DNA of 34,300 nucleotides, from assembly GCF_018260555.1 (NCBI RefSeq), contig NZ_JAGLBB010000035.1, positions 1 to 34,300 of the forward strand, in the 5' to 3' direction. This document shows, piece after piece, positions 8,557-19,096 of this stretch (its first letter is position 1; every line of letters starts with the position of its first letter). The position numbers were made by a program, and so were the translations under genes. The DNA is from Deinococcus sp. Its GTDB lineage: Bacteria; Deinococcota; Deinococci; Deinococcales; Deinococcaceae. The notes under the pieces are model-generated. The model saw nothing but the letters and a program-made list of their open reading frames with translations, ran no database searches and was not told where the DNA came from.

Positions 8557-10083
8557 ATGACCGACGCTCCCGCCACTTCCCCCGCCGTACCGTCCCGAGC
8601 TTTCGTGTCCCTGATCGGGGCGGGCCCCGGCGATCCGGGCCTGCTGACCGTGCGCGGCATGCAGGCGCTCATGGAAGCGGACGTGGTGCTGTTCGATTAC
8701 CTGGCCAACCCGGACCTGCTGCGTTACGCGCCGGACGCGCACACCATCTACGTGGGCAAGAAAGGCTTTTCGGAGTACATCAGTCAGGAGCAGATCAACG
8801 CGCTGATCGTGCAGCAGGCGCAGGCCAGCGGCGGGCAGCGCGTGGCGCGCCTGAAGGGCGGTGACGTGTTCGTGTTCGGGCGTGGCGGCGAAGAAGCCGA
8901 GGCCTGCGCCCTGGCTGGCGTGCCGTTCGAGATCGTGCCCGGCGTGAGCAGCGCCATCGCCGCGCCCGCCTACGCCGGGATTCCCGTCACGCACCGCGAG
9001 GTTGCCCGGTCGTTCGCCGTACTGACCGGTAACACGCAGGAGGGCGGCGCGCACTACGAGCGTCTGTCCGGCGTGGACACCCTGATCCTGCTGATGGGCG
9101 TGCGTAACCTGCACCAGATCGCCGCGGACCTGATCGCCGCCGGGCGCGACCCGCAGACGCCGGCCGCGACCATCCAGTGGGGCAGCACGCCCCGCCAGCG
9201 CACCGTGACCGGCACCCTGGCCACCATTGCCGACGTGGTGCGCGGGGCCGGGCTGGAAGCCCCGGCCGTCACGGTCGTGGGCGAGGTCGTGCGCCTGCGT
9301 GACAGCCTGCGCTGGTTCGACACCCGCCCCGGCTTTGGCGGCCCGCTGACCGGGCAGACGGTCGCCGTGACCCGCACACGCGGCGGGGCCAGCGGCCTGG
9401 GCGACCTGCTGCGCGCGCGCGGCGCCAGCGTGCTGGAAGTTCCGCTGATCGAGTTCGCGCCCACCGCGCAACCCGGTGCGCTGCACGCCCGCCTGCGTGA
9501 CCTGAGCGGCGTGCAGTGGCTGCTGCTGACCAGCAACCACGCCGTGACCACCCTGATCGAGCACCTGCACGCCCTGGGCCTGGACACCCGCCACCTGGCG
9601 GGGGTGAAACTGGCCGCCGTCGGCCCCAGCACCGCGCGCAGCCTTGAGGCGTTGGGCCTGCGCGCCGATTTCGTGCCCGCCACGCCCGGCGCCCGCCACC
9701 TGGGCGCCGAACTGCCCGCCGCGCCCGGGGACACGCTGCTGCACCTGACCTCGCAACTGGCGGAAGCCGACCTGCAACGCTCCCTGGAGGCACGCGGCCT
9801 GACCTACGACCGCGCCGAGCTGTACCGCACGGAACCCGCCCGTCCCGACAGCCTGTCCATGGACCGCCTGCGCGGCGCGGCGGTCGTGACCCTGGCGTCC
9901 GGCAGCGCCGCCCGGCACCTCGCGGCGCTGGTCGGCACGGACCTGCGCGTGGCTGTCATGGGCCCCCAGACCGGGGACGCGGCGCGCGAGGCGGGCTTCA
10001 AGGACATCACCCTGGCCCACACCGCCAGCCTGGACGCCCTGGCCGAGGCCGCCGAGCAGGCCGTCGCCGCTGTGACCCCCTGA
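8557..10083 (+). CDS. cobA: Fused uroporphyrinogen-III C-methyltransferase / uroporphyrinogen-III synthase
   Basis: The product is 508 residues with two domains. Residues 16-250 are SUMT (CobA/SirA): SLIGAGPGDPGLLTVRG (18-34, SAM-binding loop), ARLKGGDVFVFGRGGEE, IVPGVSSAIAAPAYAGIPVTHR and the terminal VVGEVVRLR. It methylates uroporphyrinogen III twice to precorrin-2. Residues about 265-505 are HemD: TVAVTRTRGGASGLGDLLRA, WLLLTSNHAVTTL, VKLAAVGPSTARSLEALG and VVTLASGSAARHL. It closes hydroxymethylbilane to uroporphyrinogen III. The fusion couples making the branch-point compound with diverting it to siroheme. TAGCCT plus 6 nt precedes the ATG, suggesting leaderless expression. The downstream genes supply the next siroheme step and the first committed step of the C5 pathway. 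Confidence 0.95.
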   Translation: MTDAPATSPAVPSRAFVSLIGAGPGDPGLLTVRGMQALMEADVVLFDYLANPDLLRYAPDAHTIYVGKKGFSEYISQEQINALIVQQAQASGGQRVARLKGGDVFVFGRGGEEAEACALAGVPFEIVPGVSSAIAAPAYAGIPVTHREVARSFAVLTGNTQEGGAHYERLSGVDTLILLMGVRNLHQIAADLIAAGRDPQTPAATIQWGSTPRQRTVTGTLATIADVVRGAGLEAPAVTVVGEVVRLRDSLRWFDTRPGFGGPLTGQTVAVTRTRGGASGLGDLLRARGASVLEVPLIEFAPTAQPGALHARLRDLSGVQWLLLTSNHAVTTLIEHLHALGLDTRHLAGVKLAAVGPSTARSLEALGLRADFVPATPGARHLGAELPAAPGDTLLHLTSQLAEADLQRSLEARGLTYDRAELYRTEPARPDSLSMDRLRGAAVVTLASGSAARHLAALVGTDLRVAVMGPQTGDAAREAGFKDITLAHTASLDALAEAAEQAVAAVTP

Positions 10084-10119
10084 GAGACGCTACATGCTGA
10101 GGCACGTGACAGGTCAGCC

Positions 10120-10164
10120 CAGGACACGTCGTCTCAGTACACCCCGTTCCAGTACACGCCGTGC
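10120..10164. repeat. Three tandem 15-nt units upstream of the precorrin-2 dehydrogenase gene
   Basis: CAGGACACGTCGTCT (10120-10134), CAGTACACCCCGTTC (10135-10149) and CAGTACACGCCGTGC (10150-10164), then a decayed CAGTCGCC. They lie in the 147-nt gap after the CobA-HemD gene. Confidence 0.65.
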
Positions 10165-10174
10165 CAGTCGCCTT

Positions 10175-10192
10175 CCCGACCGATCGGTCGGG
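10175..10192. promoter_or_regulatory. 18-bp perfect palindrome, candidate operator
   Basis: CCCGACCGATCGGTCGGG is exactly self-complementary with no loop, so it is more like a protein-binding site for a dimer than an RNA hairpin. It ends just before the -35 position of the promoter for the dehydrogenase-hemA unit. TetR-type operators often look like this, but the regulator is unknown. Confidence 0.55.
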
Positions 10193-10217
10193 GACGGCTG
10201 CCCCGCCGGGCCCGCGC

Positions 10218-10223
10218 TATGCT
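10218..10223 (+). promoter_or_regulatory. -10 element TATGCT, leaderless-type
   Basis: TATGCT is followed by 7 nt (GCGCCTC) and the ATG at 10231. It supports the start at 10231 rather than the ATG at 10219, which lies inside this box. Confidence 0.55.
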
Positions 10224-10230
10224 GCGCCTC

Positions 10231-10806
10231 ATGACCCTTCTGCCTGCCTTCCTCGACCTGCACGGTGTGCGAGCCGTCGTGGTCGGAGGAGGCGCCGTCG
10301 CCCTGCGCCGCACCCGCGCCCTGCTGGACGCCGGCCTGCGCGTGCAGGTCATCGCCCCGGACTGCTGCGACGAACTGGCTGCCCTGAGCACCGACTGCCT
10401 GAGCACCGACTGGCAGCCGCGCCCTTACCGCAGCGGCGACCTGAGCGGCGCGGTGCTTGTCGTGGCCGCCACCAGTCACGCCAGCGTGAACGCCCAGGTT
10501 GTCCGCGACGCACGGGACCTGGGCCTGCTCGTCAACGACGCCAGCGACGCCACACGCGGCAATCTGCGCTTTCCGGCCGTGGCGGCCCGCGCGGGCGTGC
10601 AGGTCGCCGTGAGTACCGGCCGTGAGCTGCCCATGCTGGCGCAGGCGCTGACCGAACGCGCCCGCGACCTGCTGCCCACGCCCGAACAGCTTGTCATCTG
10701 GACCGAGCGGCGCGAGGCGGCTCTCACCCTTCCCGAACCGCAGAGACAGGCGGACCTCGGCGCCCTGCGCCAGGACATCCGCCGCGCCGTAGGAGTACCC
10801 GCATGA
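10231..10806 (+). CDS. Precorrin-2 dehydrogenase / sirohydrochlorin ferrochelatase-type (CysG N-domain, Met8-like)
   Basis: The product is 191 residues starting MTLLPAFLDLHGVRAVVVGG. The Rossmann NAD-binding loop VVVGGGAVALRRTRALLDAG is typical of the siroheme-synthase N-terminal domain, followed by VLVVAATSHASVNAQVVRDA, LLVNDASDATRGNLRFPAVA (family segment with N-D) and VAVSTGRELPMLAQALTERA. It oxidises precorrin-2 to sirohydrochlorin with NAD+; some members also insert iron. It acts directly after the CobA domain of the upstream gene. It overlaps hemA by 4 nt (ATGA), so the two are translationally coupled. It is slightly shorter than the roughly 200-220 residues of stand-alone homologues. 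Confidence 0.92.
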   Translation: MTLLPAFLDLHGVRAVVVGGGAVALRRTRALLDAGLRVQVIAPDCCDELAALSTDCLSTDWQPRPYRSGDLSGAVLVVAATSHASVNAQVVRDARDLGLLVNDASDATRGNLRFPAVAARAGVQVAVSTGRELPMLAQALTERARDLLPTPEQLVIWTERREAALTLPEPQRQADLGALRQDIRRAVGVPA

Positions 10807-11900
10807 CCTTCGCCTGTCCCACCGCCCGGGCTTTCCTTGCCCGGCCCGGCGCCCCCGTACCCGGCCTGCTCGACGTGGCTGTCGTCGGCCTGAATCACCA
10901 GACGGCCCCCGTCGAGGTCCGCGAACGCGCCGCCGTGCGCGCCGGTGAGGAGGGCGCGCTGCTGGCCCACCTGTCCCGCCACGCGCAGGAAGTCATGCTG
11001 CTCTCCACCTGCAACCGCACGGAAGCCTACATGGCCGGTCTGACCGGCGACCCCCTGGCGGCCTTCGAGGGCGCCTGGGGGCACTCGCTGGGCGATCACC
11101 TGTACGTCCACCAGGGCGAGGAGGCTGTCACGCACCTGTACCGTGTCGCGGCGGGCCTTGACAGCCTCGTGATCGGTGAAACGCAGATTCAGGGGCAGGT
11201 CAAGCGCGCCTGGATGGACGCCCGCGAACGCGGCCTGACCGGCACCCTGCTGAACAAGGTCGCGCAGGGCGCCCTGGCCGCCGGGAAACGCGTACGCTTC
11301 GAGACCGGCATGAGCGACAAGATCGTGTCTGTCTCCAGCGCCGCCGTCGAACTCGCGCAGGCTGCCCTCGGGGGCCTCGCCGGACGCACCGCCCTGATCA
11401 TCGGAGCGGGGGAGACCGCCGAACTGACCCTCACGCACTTGCGCGCCGCCGGTGTGCAGGACGTGATCGTCGTCAACCGCACCGCCGAACGCGCCCGCCA
11501 GCTTGCCGAGAAGGTCGGAGGCCGCGCCTGCGCCGCCGAGTACCTGCATGAGGTTCTGCCCGAAGCGGACGTATTAATCGCCAGCAGCGGGGCGCCCCAC
11601 TACGTCCTGCACGGTGAGGGCGTCGCCGAGGCCCTGCGGCAGCGTCCGGGCCGCCCGATGTTCCTGATCGACATCAGCGTGCCCCGCATCCTCGACCCGG
11701 ATATCGCCAGCGTGCCCGGCGCGCACCTGCGCAACCTGGACGACCTGACCGGCATCGTGGCGCGCAACATGGAAAGCCGCCGCGCGGCCCTCCCGCAGGC
11801 CGGGGCGATCATCCGCGACGCCGCCACGGACCTGAGCCGCTGGCACCTGACCCGGCAGGCCCGGCAACGCGAACGCGAACTGGCCCTCGCCAGCGACTGA
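10803..11900 (+). CDS. hemA: Glutamyl-tRNA reductase (HemA), short C-terminus
   Basis: The product is 365 residues. It reduces glutamyl-tRNA to glutamate-1-semialdehyde with NADPH, the first step of C5 heme synthesis. The catalytic domain has VVGLNHQTAPVEVRER, the nucleophile C70 in MLLSTCNRTEAY, and YRVAAGLDSLVIGETQIQGQ. The NADPH domain has ALIIGAGETAELTLTHL and DVIVVNRTAERA. DISVPRILDP is also family-specific. The helical dimerisation domain that usually brings the protein to about 410-430 residues is cut short after RRAALPQAGAIIRDAATDLS and RWHLTRQARQRERELALASD. The start overlaps the previous stop (ATGA). Grouping with siroheme genes suggests a common tetrapyrrole operon. Confidence 0.95.
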   Translation: MTFACPTARAFLARPGAPVPGLLDVAVVGLNHQTAPVEVRERAAVRAGEEGALLAHLSRHAQEVMLLSTCNRTEAYMAGLTGDPLAAFEGAWGHSLGDHLYVHQGEEAVTHLYRVAAGLDSLVIGETQIQGQVKRAWMDARERGLTGTLLNKVAQGALAAGKRVRFETGMSDKIVSVSSAAVELAQAALGGLAGRTALIIGAGETAELTLTHLRAAGVQDVIVVNRTAERARQLAEKVGGRACAAEYLHEVLPEADVLIASSGAPHYVLHGEGVAEALRQRPGRPMFLIDISVPRILDPDIASVPGAHLRNLDDLTGIVARNMESRRAALPQAGAIIRDAATDLSRWHLTRQARQRERELALASD

Positions 11901-12053
11901 ACCGGACGCGCCGACCAGACCCGGAGGCGCCGCACGTGGCGGTGTTCGCCCGGCTTCTCAAGACTGGCGCCTGCCTGGTCCGGAGTGCCCCACCGCTCTT
12001 CTTGGCAACTCGCGTTTCACACGCTCTGGCTGCTTTCCCGTACGCTGGGCGGC

Positions 12054-12929
12054 ATGTGGACCCGGATTCCTTCGAGCGGCCTGCGCGTGACCGGCGCGGA
12101 CCGCGTTGATTTCGTGCATGGGCAGATGACCAACGACCTGCGCGGCGCGCCGACGCCGGGCATGGTGGCGTGCGCGTTCCTGAACGTGCGCGGGCAGATC
12201 GAGCAGTTCGCCCGCGCGTACCGCCGCGCGGATGACGTGTACCTGCACCTAGATGCCGGGCAGGCGCCGGGACTGGAGGCCCGCCTGAAACGCTACGTGA
12301 TCTTCGATCAGGTGGAGATTCAGGATGTCAGTGATCAGTTGCGGACCGTGCACGTCTGGCACGCCCAGGCATTGCCTGGCTGGGACGGGGCGGGCGGCGC
12401 GGCGCAGACCTTCGATCTGGGCGGCGGGGCGGTGCTGGGGGGGCGCGTGAACCGCGCGGGCACGGTGGGCGTGGACCTGCACTACCTAGCACAGCACGAG
12501 GCGGCGGTCCTCTCGGCCCTGAGCGGCCCGGAGGCGCCGCTGGCTGACCTGGACGCCGCGCGGGTCCGGGCCGGGATTCCGGATGTGATCCGCGACGCAC
12601 TGACCGGCACGCTGCCGCCCGAGATCGGGCTGGACGTGGGTGGGCCGCTCCCCGCCATCAGTTACCGCAAGGGGTGTTACGTGGGCCAGGAGATCATGGC
12701 GCGGCTGGAGGCGCGCGGGAACGCCCGGCACGGTCTGGCGCGCCTGCTGGGGCCCCAGGCGTGGCCTGCTGGGGCGTCCGTGACCCTGGACGGGAAGGTG
12801 GTGGGTCAGGCAGGCCTGTACGCCGGTGGGGGCAGCGTGGCGCGGCTGCGCAAGGAACTCGTGGACGGCGCGGCCGTGCTGGTGGGCGGCGTGCCCGCCC
12901 GCGTGGCGCTGACGGCCCCGGCGACCTGA
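12054..12929 (+). CDS. ygfZ: YgfZ/GcvT-family folate-dependent iron-sulfur cluster protein
   Basis: The product is 291 residues. The family signature K-G-C-Y-x-G-Q-E is present as KGCYVGQEIMARLEARG (206-222) with the key Cys208. The N-terminal GcvT-like part has DFVHGQMTNDL and GMVACAFLNVRGQIEQFARA. YgfZ-type proteins bind tetrahydrofolate and help maintain Fe-S enzymes, including the MiaB tRNA-modifying enzyme. The start at 12054 is chosen because TACGCT plus 7 nt precedes it and homology begins there; an in-frame ATG at 11985 adds unlike sequence. The next gene starts 1 nt after its stop, so they are probably co-transcribed. Confidence 0.92.
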   Translation: MWTRIPSSGLRVTGADRVDFVHGQMTNDLRGAPTPGMVACAFLNVRGQIEQFARAYRRADDVYLHLDAGQAPGLEARLKRYVIFDQVEIQDVSDQLRTVHVWHAQALPGWDGAGGAAQTFDLGGGAVLGGRVNRAGTVGVDLHYLAQHEAAVLSALSGPEAPLADLDAARVRAGIPDVIRDALTGTLPPEIGLDVGGPLPAISYRKGCYVGQEIMARLEARGNARHGLARLLGPQAWPAGASVTLDGKVVGQAGLYAGGGSVARLRKELVDGAAVLVGGVPARVALTAPAT

Positions 12930-12930
12930 A

Positions 12931-13383
12931 ATGCGCGCCCTGGACTCCCTGAACCGTGACCTGCAAGCGGGTGACCGGGCGGGCCTGCTGCGCGCCTGCC
13001 GCCGCGCGTACCTGCTGGCCCTGGCGACCCTGGCGCTACCGGGGCTGCCGCTGGGGCTGCTGCTGGCTGCCCTGCGCCCCCTGACCCTGTCGGGTCTGGG
13101 CGGGGTACTGGGCGCGGCCCTGCTGGCCGCCGTGCTGGCGGGCGTGGCGGCGTACCTGGCCCGCCGCTCGGCGCGGGACCCGGACCTCAGCGCGCGGCAG
13201 GCGGCCCTGACCGGCGCGATTCAGGCGGCCACGGCGCCCGGCGTGCCATTCCTGATCGGGTGCGCGTTCCTGGGTTCCGGCGCGGCCCTGCTGTCACTGT
13301 GGGGCGTGGCCCTGCTGACACACGCCCTCGTGTGGTGGCAGTTGCCCGGCTGGTTGCGCCCGGCGCAGCCGACGGGCACCTGA
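12931..13383 (+). CDS. Small hypothetical membrane protein (150 aa)
   Basis: The product is 150 residues with about four hydrophobic stretches (roughly 24-48, 53-76, 97-118, 119-136), separated by a basic loop (LARRSARDPDLSARQ). The N-terminus (MRALDSLNRDLQAGDRAGLL) is a hydrophilic helix. I do not recognise a family. It follows ygfZ by one base and probably shares its transcript and translation. It ends 16 nt before a 20-bp terminator hairpin. Codon usage resembles its neighbours. Confidence 0.75.
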   Translation: MRALDSLNRDLQAGDRAGLLRACRRAYLLALATLALPGLPLGLLLAALRPLTLSGLGGVLGAALLAAVLAGVAAYLARRSARDPDLSARQAALTGAIQAATAPGVPFLIGCAFLGSGAALLSLWGVALLTHALVWWQLPGWLRPAQPTGT

Positions 13384-13399
13384 ACTCAGTGTCCTGCAC

Positions 13400-13449
13400 G
13401 GACAGGAGAATCCCCCACCGCGCTGTGCAGGTGGGGGATTCTCCTGTCC
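13400..13449. terminator. 20-bp perfect hairpin between convergent units, bidirectional terminator
   Basis: GGACAGGAGAATCCCCCACC (13400-13419) pairs without mismatch with the arm at 13430-13449 around a 10-nt loop. It lies between the ygfZ unit and the peptide-permease unit, which face each other. Confidence 0.88.
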
Positions 13450-13468
13450 ATCTCTGGGAGGGGCTGCC

Positions 13469-14488
<1,020 letters not shown>

Positions 14489-14534
14489 CGGGGGTCCCTC
14501 CGGGTGGCGTGGCGGGCGAGGGGCTGGGCGGGCA

Positions 14535-15557
14535 TCAGTCGAACCTCACGCGGGGGTCGATCACGCCGTACAGAATGTCCACGATGGTACTCACGACGAC
14601 CACGATCACGGCGGACAGCATGGCGAAGCCCAGCACGGCCGCGAGGTCCACGCCGATGGCGGCCTGCACGACCCACTGACCCACGCCGGGGTACGCGAAG
14701 ATCGTTTCCGTGATCAGTGAGCCGCTCAGCAGACCGATGATCAGGAAACCGCCCAGCGTCACGATGCTCAGCAGGGCGTTGCGGCGGGCGTGCTTGTTGT
14801 TCACCACGCGGCTCGACAGGCCCTTGGCGCGCGCAGTACGTACGTAATCGCTGGTCAGCGCCTCGAGCATGTTGTTGCGCATCACCTTGATGATGCTGGC
14901 GCTCAGGACGATCACCAGGGTCGTGGCGGGCAGAATCAGGTGCTGCACGACGTCCCAGGCGATGTCCCACCGGCCGTTCAGGGCGGCGTCCAGGCTCAGT
15001 AGGCCGGTGTAGCGGTGCAGGTCGCCCAGCGCGAAGGTGTTCAGGACGCTGACCTGCCCGGCGCCCGGCAGCCAGCCCAGGTAGGCGTAGAACACCGCCA
15101 GCATCAGGATCCCCACCACGAAACTCGGCAGAGAGTACCCCAGTACCACCAGCACGCGCAGCACCTGATCGATCAACTTGTCCTTGTGCAGGGCGCTCAG
15201 GGTGCCCAGCCAGATGCTGAGCAGCAGGATCGGGATGGCCGTCACGATGGTCAGCTCGAGTGTGCGGGGCAGGCGCTCACGGATGGTGGTAATCACGTCC
15301 TGACCACTGGCCTTCGAGTAGCCCAGGTCGCCTGTCAGGGTGGAAGACAGCCAGCGGCCGTACTGGACCGGGAAGGGGTCACGCAGGCCGCGTTGTTCGA
15401 TGATCTGTTCCAGGCGGGCGGCCGCCTGTTCGCTTTTGATGTACGGCGCGGCGCGCTGCTCGGGCGAGAGCAGTTGCGTCAGTCCGACGATCATCAGGGA
15501 AAGGACGAGCATCACCACGGGAATCTGGAGCACTCGCCGCACAATGAAATTAAGCAT
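14535..15557 (-). CDS. Peptide/nickel-type ABC transporter permease (DppB/OppB-like)
   Basis: The product is 340 residues. MLNFIVRRVLQIPVVMLVLS is the usual DppB first helix, followed by a periplasmic domain with DPFPVQYGRWLSSTLTGDLG, then five more helices. The EAA loop is EALTSDYVRTARAKGLSSRV, and the end VDILYGVIDPRVRFD is family-typical. It pairs with the following DppC-like permease to form the membrane channel of a peptide-class importer. It is separated from the upstream binding-protein gene by 369 nt holding two strong hairpins, so its expression may be set apart from that gene. A weak TTGACT on the minus strand near 15700 could be a -35 box. Confidence 0.93.
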   Translation of the reverse strand: MLNFIVRRVLQIPVVMLVLSLMIVGLTQLLSPEQRAAPYIKSEQAAARLEQIIEQRGLRDPFPVQYGRWLSSTLTGDLGYSKASGQDVITTIRERLPRTLELTIVTAIPILLLSIWLGTLSALHKDKLIDQVLRVLVVLGYSLPSFVVGILMLAVFYAYLGWLPGAGQVSVLNTFALGDLHRYTGLLSLDAALNGRWDIAWDVVQHLILPATTLVIVLSASIIKVMRNNMLEALTSDYVRTARAKGLSSRVVNNKHARRNALLSIVTLGGFLIIGLLSGSLITETIFAYPGVGQWVVQAAIGVDLAAVLGFAMLSAVIVVVVSTIVDILYGVIDPRVRFD

Positions 15558-15777
15558 GTGGGCCTCGGTATGAAACCTCCGGCCGGACCTTGCACGGCGC
15601 TGGAGGGAGAGAAGCTGGAACGCGGTAAACGGGCGTGTTGTATGGACGTGGATCAGACCGTCGATCAGCCTAGACCAAAACAGACCCCGCGTGCAAAGTC
15701 AAGCGGGCTGATGTCCCGCTCAGTGGAACCCGGCGTCTGGCACGCAGCGCAGCGGGTGTGCCCTGGGGTAATGAGGG
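15558..15777. other. Intergenic stretch upstream of dppB
   Basis: No gene is seen. A short inverted repeat AGCGGG-7 nt-CCCGCT lies near 15703-15721. On the minus strand TTGACT (about 15703-15698) is the best -35-like hexamer, with TTTGGT at roughly 17-18 nt spacing; this is a weak promoter candidate for the two permease genes. Confidence 0.35.
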
Positions 15778-15783
15778 CGAGTA

Positions 15784-15836
15784 ACAGCGGTGAGGGCGGG
15801 GCAACCCTGTTGGGGCTACCCCGCCCTCACCGCTGT
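15784..15836. terminator. 18-bp hairpin between binding-protein and permease genes
   Basis: ACAGCGGTGAGGGCGGGG (15784-15801) pairs perfectly with CCCCGCCCTCACCGCTGT (15819-15836) around a 17-nt loop. It is the second of two hairpins met by transcription leaving the binding-protein gene. Confidence 0.75.
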
Positions 15837-15843
15837 GTTCTAC

Positions 15844-15887
15844 CCACCCCGGTTGAATGGTTTGCGAGAATCATTCAACCGGGGTGG
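15844..15887. terminator. 16-bp hairpin just downstream of the binding-protein gene
   Basis: CCACCCCGGTTGAATG (15844-15859) pairs with CATTCAACCGGGGTGG (15872-15887); a few more loop-proximal pairs are possible. It lies about 40 nt after the stop codon on the minus strand and probably ends or stabilises most binding-protein transcripts. Confidence 0.75.
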
Positions 15888-15904
15888 ACCGGGTGCGAGA
15901 GAAC

Positions 15905-15916
15905 CGGAATCCGTAT
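15905..15916 (-). repeat. Possible edge remnant of the dispersed repeat
   Basis: The minus strand reads ATACGGATTCCG, identical to 12 bases at the start of the copy near 25.69 kb, and lies 10 nt after the binding-protein stop codon. Too short to be sure. Confidence 0.35.
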
Positions 15917-15926
15917 GGGTCCCGGG

Positions 15927-17648
<1,722 letters not shown>

Positions 17649-17906
17649 TTGAACTCCTGGGTGAGATTCGACAGAGGGCGCGGGCAAAGCGTGTGCTTGA
17701 CTCGTGCCGGGGCTGTCTGGGGGTAACGCGGCGCATGATAACGCAGCCGGGCCGGGTGTGATGTGAGGTTGTCCCTGTTCATGCCGCTCCGGCCCATCTT
17801 CCTGTCATGCGGCAAGGATCTTCCGCCTCTGGCCTGGCATGCGCCAGTCGGTGTGGAGGGGTGCGGGGCGGCGTGAGGTGCCGGGCGCATGGCGCTGGAC
17901 GCGTGG

Positions 17907-17912
17907 CATACT
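17907..17912 (+). promoter_or_regulatory. -10 element CATACT, leaderless-type, for ddl
   Basis: CATACT is followed by 7 nt (GCGCCGC) and then GTG. The spacing matches the other leaderless-type starts in the window and supports GTG 17920 as the ddl start. Confidence 0.5.
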
Positions 17913-17919
17913 GCGCCGC

Positions 17920-18939
17920 GTGAAGAAGCGCATTCTGCTGCTGGCCGGCGGCCAGTCCGGTGAACACGAGGTCAGCCTCATGAGTGCCCGTAGTGTCCTC
18001 AGCGCCCTGCCCAGGGACCAGTTCGATGTGACGCCCGTGGTGATCAGCAAGCAGGGGCGCTGGCTGCCCCCCACTGAAACGCAGCTCGCACTCGAGCGGG
18101 GCGAGGCCGCGACCGGCGGGGACCTGGTGCTGCACCGCGTGGCGAGCGCCGAAGGGTACGACGCCGTGTTCCCGCTGCTGCACGGCCCGATGGGCGAGGA
18201 CGGCACCGTGCAGGGCCTGCTGACCCTGGCGGGCATTCCGTTCGTGGGGAGCGGTGTGCTGGGCTCGGCGGTCAGCATGGACAAGGTCATGACCAAGCAG
18301 GTGCTGGAATCGGCTGGAATCCCGCAGGTGGCGTGGCGGCTGGCCGTGCGGCGCGATTGGCAGCAGGACCCGCACGGCGTGCGGGACCGCGCGGCCGAAC
18401 TGGGCTTCCCGCTGTTCGTGAAACCCGCGAACCTGGGGTCCAGCGTGGGCATCAGCAAGGTGGGGGCGCCGGACGAACTGGACGGGGCGCTGAATCTGGC
18501 CTTCGGTCTGGACCGCCGCGTGATCCTGGAGGCCATGACCAGCCACAAGCCCCGCGAGGTCGAGGTGGGCATTCTGGGGAACGACGCGCCCGTCGCCAGT
18601 CCAGTGGGTGAACTGCGCTTCGACGCGGATTTCTACGATTACGAGACGAAGTACACCGAGGGCCGCGCGACCATGCATATTCCGGCCCCGCTGCCGCCCG
18701 AGGTGGCGGCGCAGGTGCGCACGCAGGCCCTGGCGGCGTTCCGGGCACTGGACTGTGCGGGTCTGGCGCGCGTGGACTTCTTCTATGTGCAGGAGACCGG
18801 TGAGCTGCTGGTGAACGAGGTGAACACCATGCCGGGCTTCACGACGACCAGCATGTACCCCAAGCTGTTCGGGGCGGCGGGCGTCGGGTACAGCGAACTG
18901 GTGACCCGTCTGGTGGAACTGGCCCTCGAGGAACGCTGA
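17920..18939 (+). CDS. ddl: D-alanine--D-alanine ligase
   Basis: The product is 339 residues, an ATP-grasp enzyme making the D-Ala-D-Ala dipeptide of peptidoglycan in the cytoplasm. Signatures: RILLLAGGQSGEHEVSLMSA at the N-terminus, FPLLHGPMGEDGTVQGLLTL, VGSGVLGSAVSMDKVMTKQV, FPLFVKPANLGSSVGISKV, and NEVNTMPGFTTTSMYPKL, which carries the metal and substrate residues. The start is GTG at 17920, where homology begins and a CATACT box lies 7 nt upstream; an in-frame ATG at 17839 would add 27 residues unlike the family. It is a lone gene, divergent from the peptide-binding-protein gene. Confidence 0.96.
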   Translation: MKKRILLLAGGQSGEHEVSLMSARSVLSALPRDQFDVTPVVISKQGRWLPPTETQLALERGEAATGGDLVLHRVASAEGYDAVFPLLHGPMGEDGTVQGLLTLAGIPFVGSGVLGSAVSMDKVMTKQVLESAGIPQVAWRLAVRRDWQQDPHGVRDRAAELGFPLFVKPANLGSSVGISKVGAPDELDGALNLAFGLDRRVILEAMTSHKPREVEVGILGNDAPVASPVGELRFDADFYDYETKYTEGRATMHIPAPLPPEVAAQVRTQALAAFRALDCAGLARVDFFYVQETGELLVNEVNTMPGFTTTSMYPKLFGAAGVGYSELVTRLVELALEER

Positions 18940-19025
18940 GACGGGGGCACAGCTCAGACGGGAGCACAGCTCAGGCAGGGGCGCAGGGTCAGGCAGGGGC
19001 GCAGGGTCGGGCAGGGAGGGGCGGG
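18940..19025. repeat. Imperfect 17-18-nt tandem array after ddl
   Basis: Units: GACGGGGGCACAGCTCA, GACGGGAGCACAGCTCA, GGCAGGGGCGCAGGGTCA, GGCAGGGGCGCAGGGTCG, then a partial unit. The first starts directly after the ddl stop codon. Two sub-types suggest two rounds of duplication. Confidence 0.75.
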
Positions 19026-19064
19026 CGTCCTGCGCCTCCCGCATCCCGGGACATTCGTACCTTA

Positions 19065-19089
19065 CTAATCCGACCAGTTTACTTAGGAT
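19065..19089 (+). promoter_or_regulatory. Promoter/operator candidate of the iron-binding-protein gene
   Basis: CTAATCCGACCAGTTT (19065-19080) is followed by TAGGAT (19084-19089), which ends 7 nt before the ATG. The same CTAATCC-GACCA motif lies upstream of the permease gene at 20235. TAGG-ATTAAC-CCTA at 19084-19097 is also an inverted repeat overlapping the -10 box and the start codon. Confidence 0.5.
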
Positions 19090-19096
19090 TAACCCT

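Noticed and set aside
7639..10020. 793-codon minus-strand frame opposite the CobA-HemD gene
   Set aside because: Antisense of a highly conserved gene; no recognisable domain.
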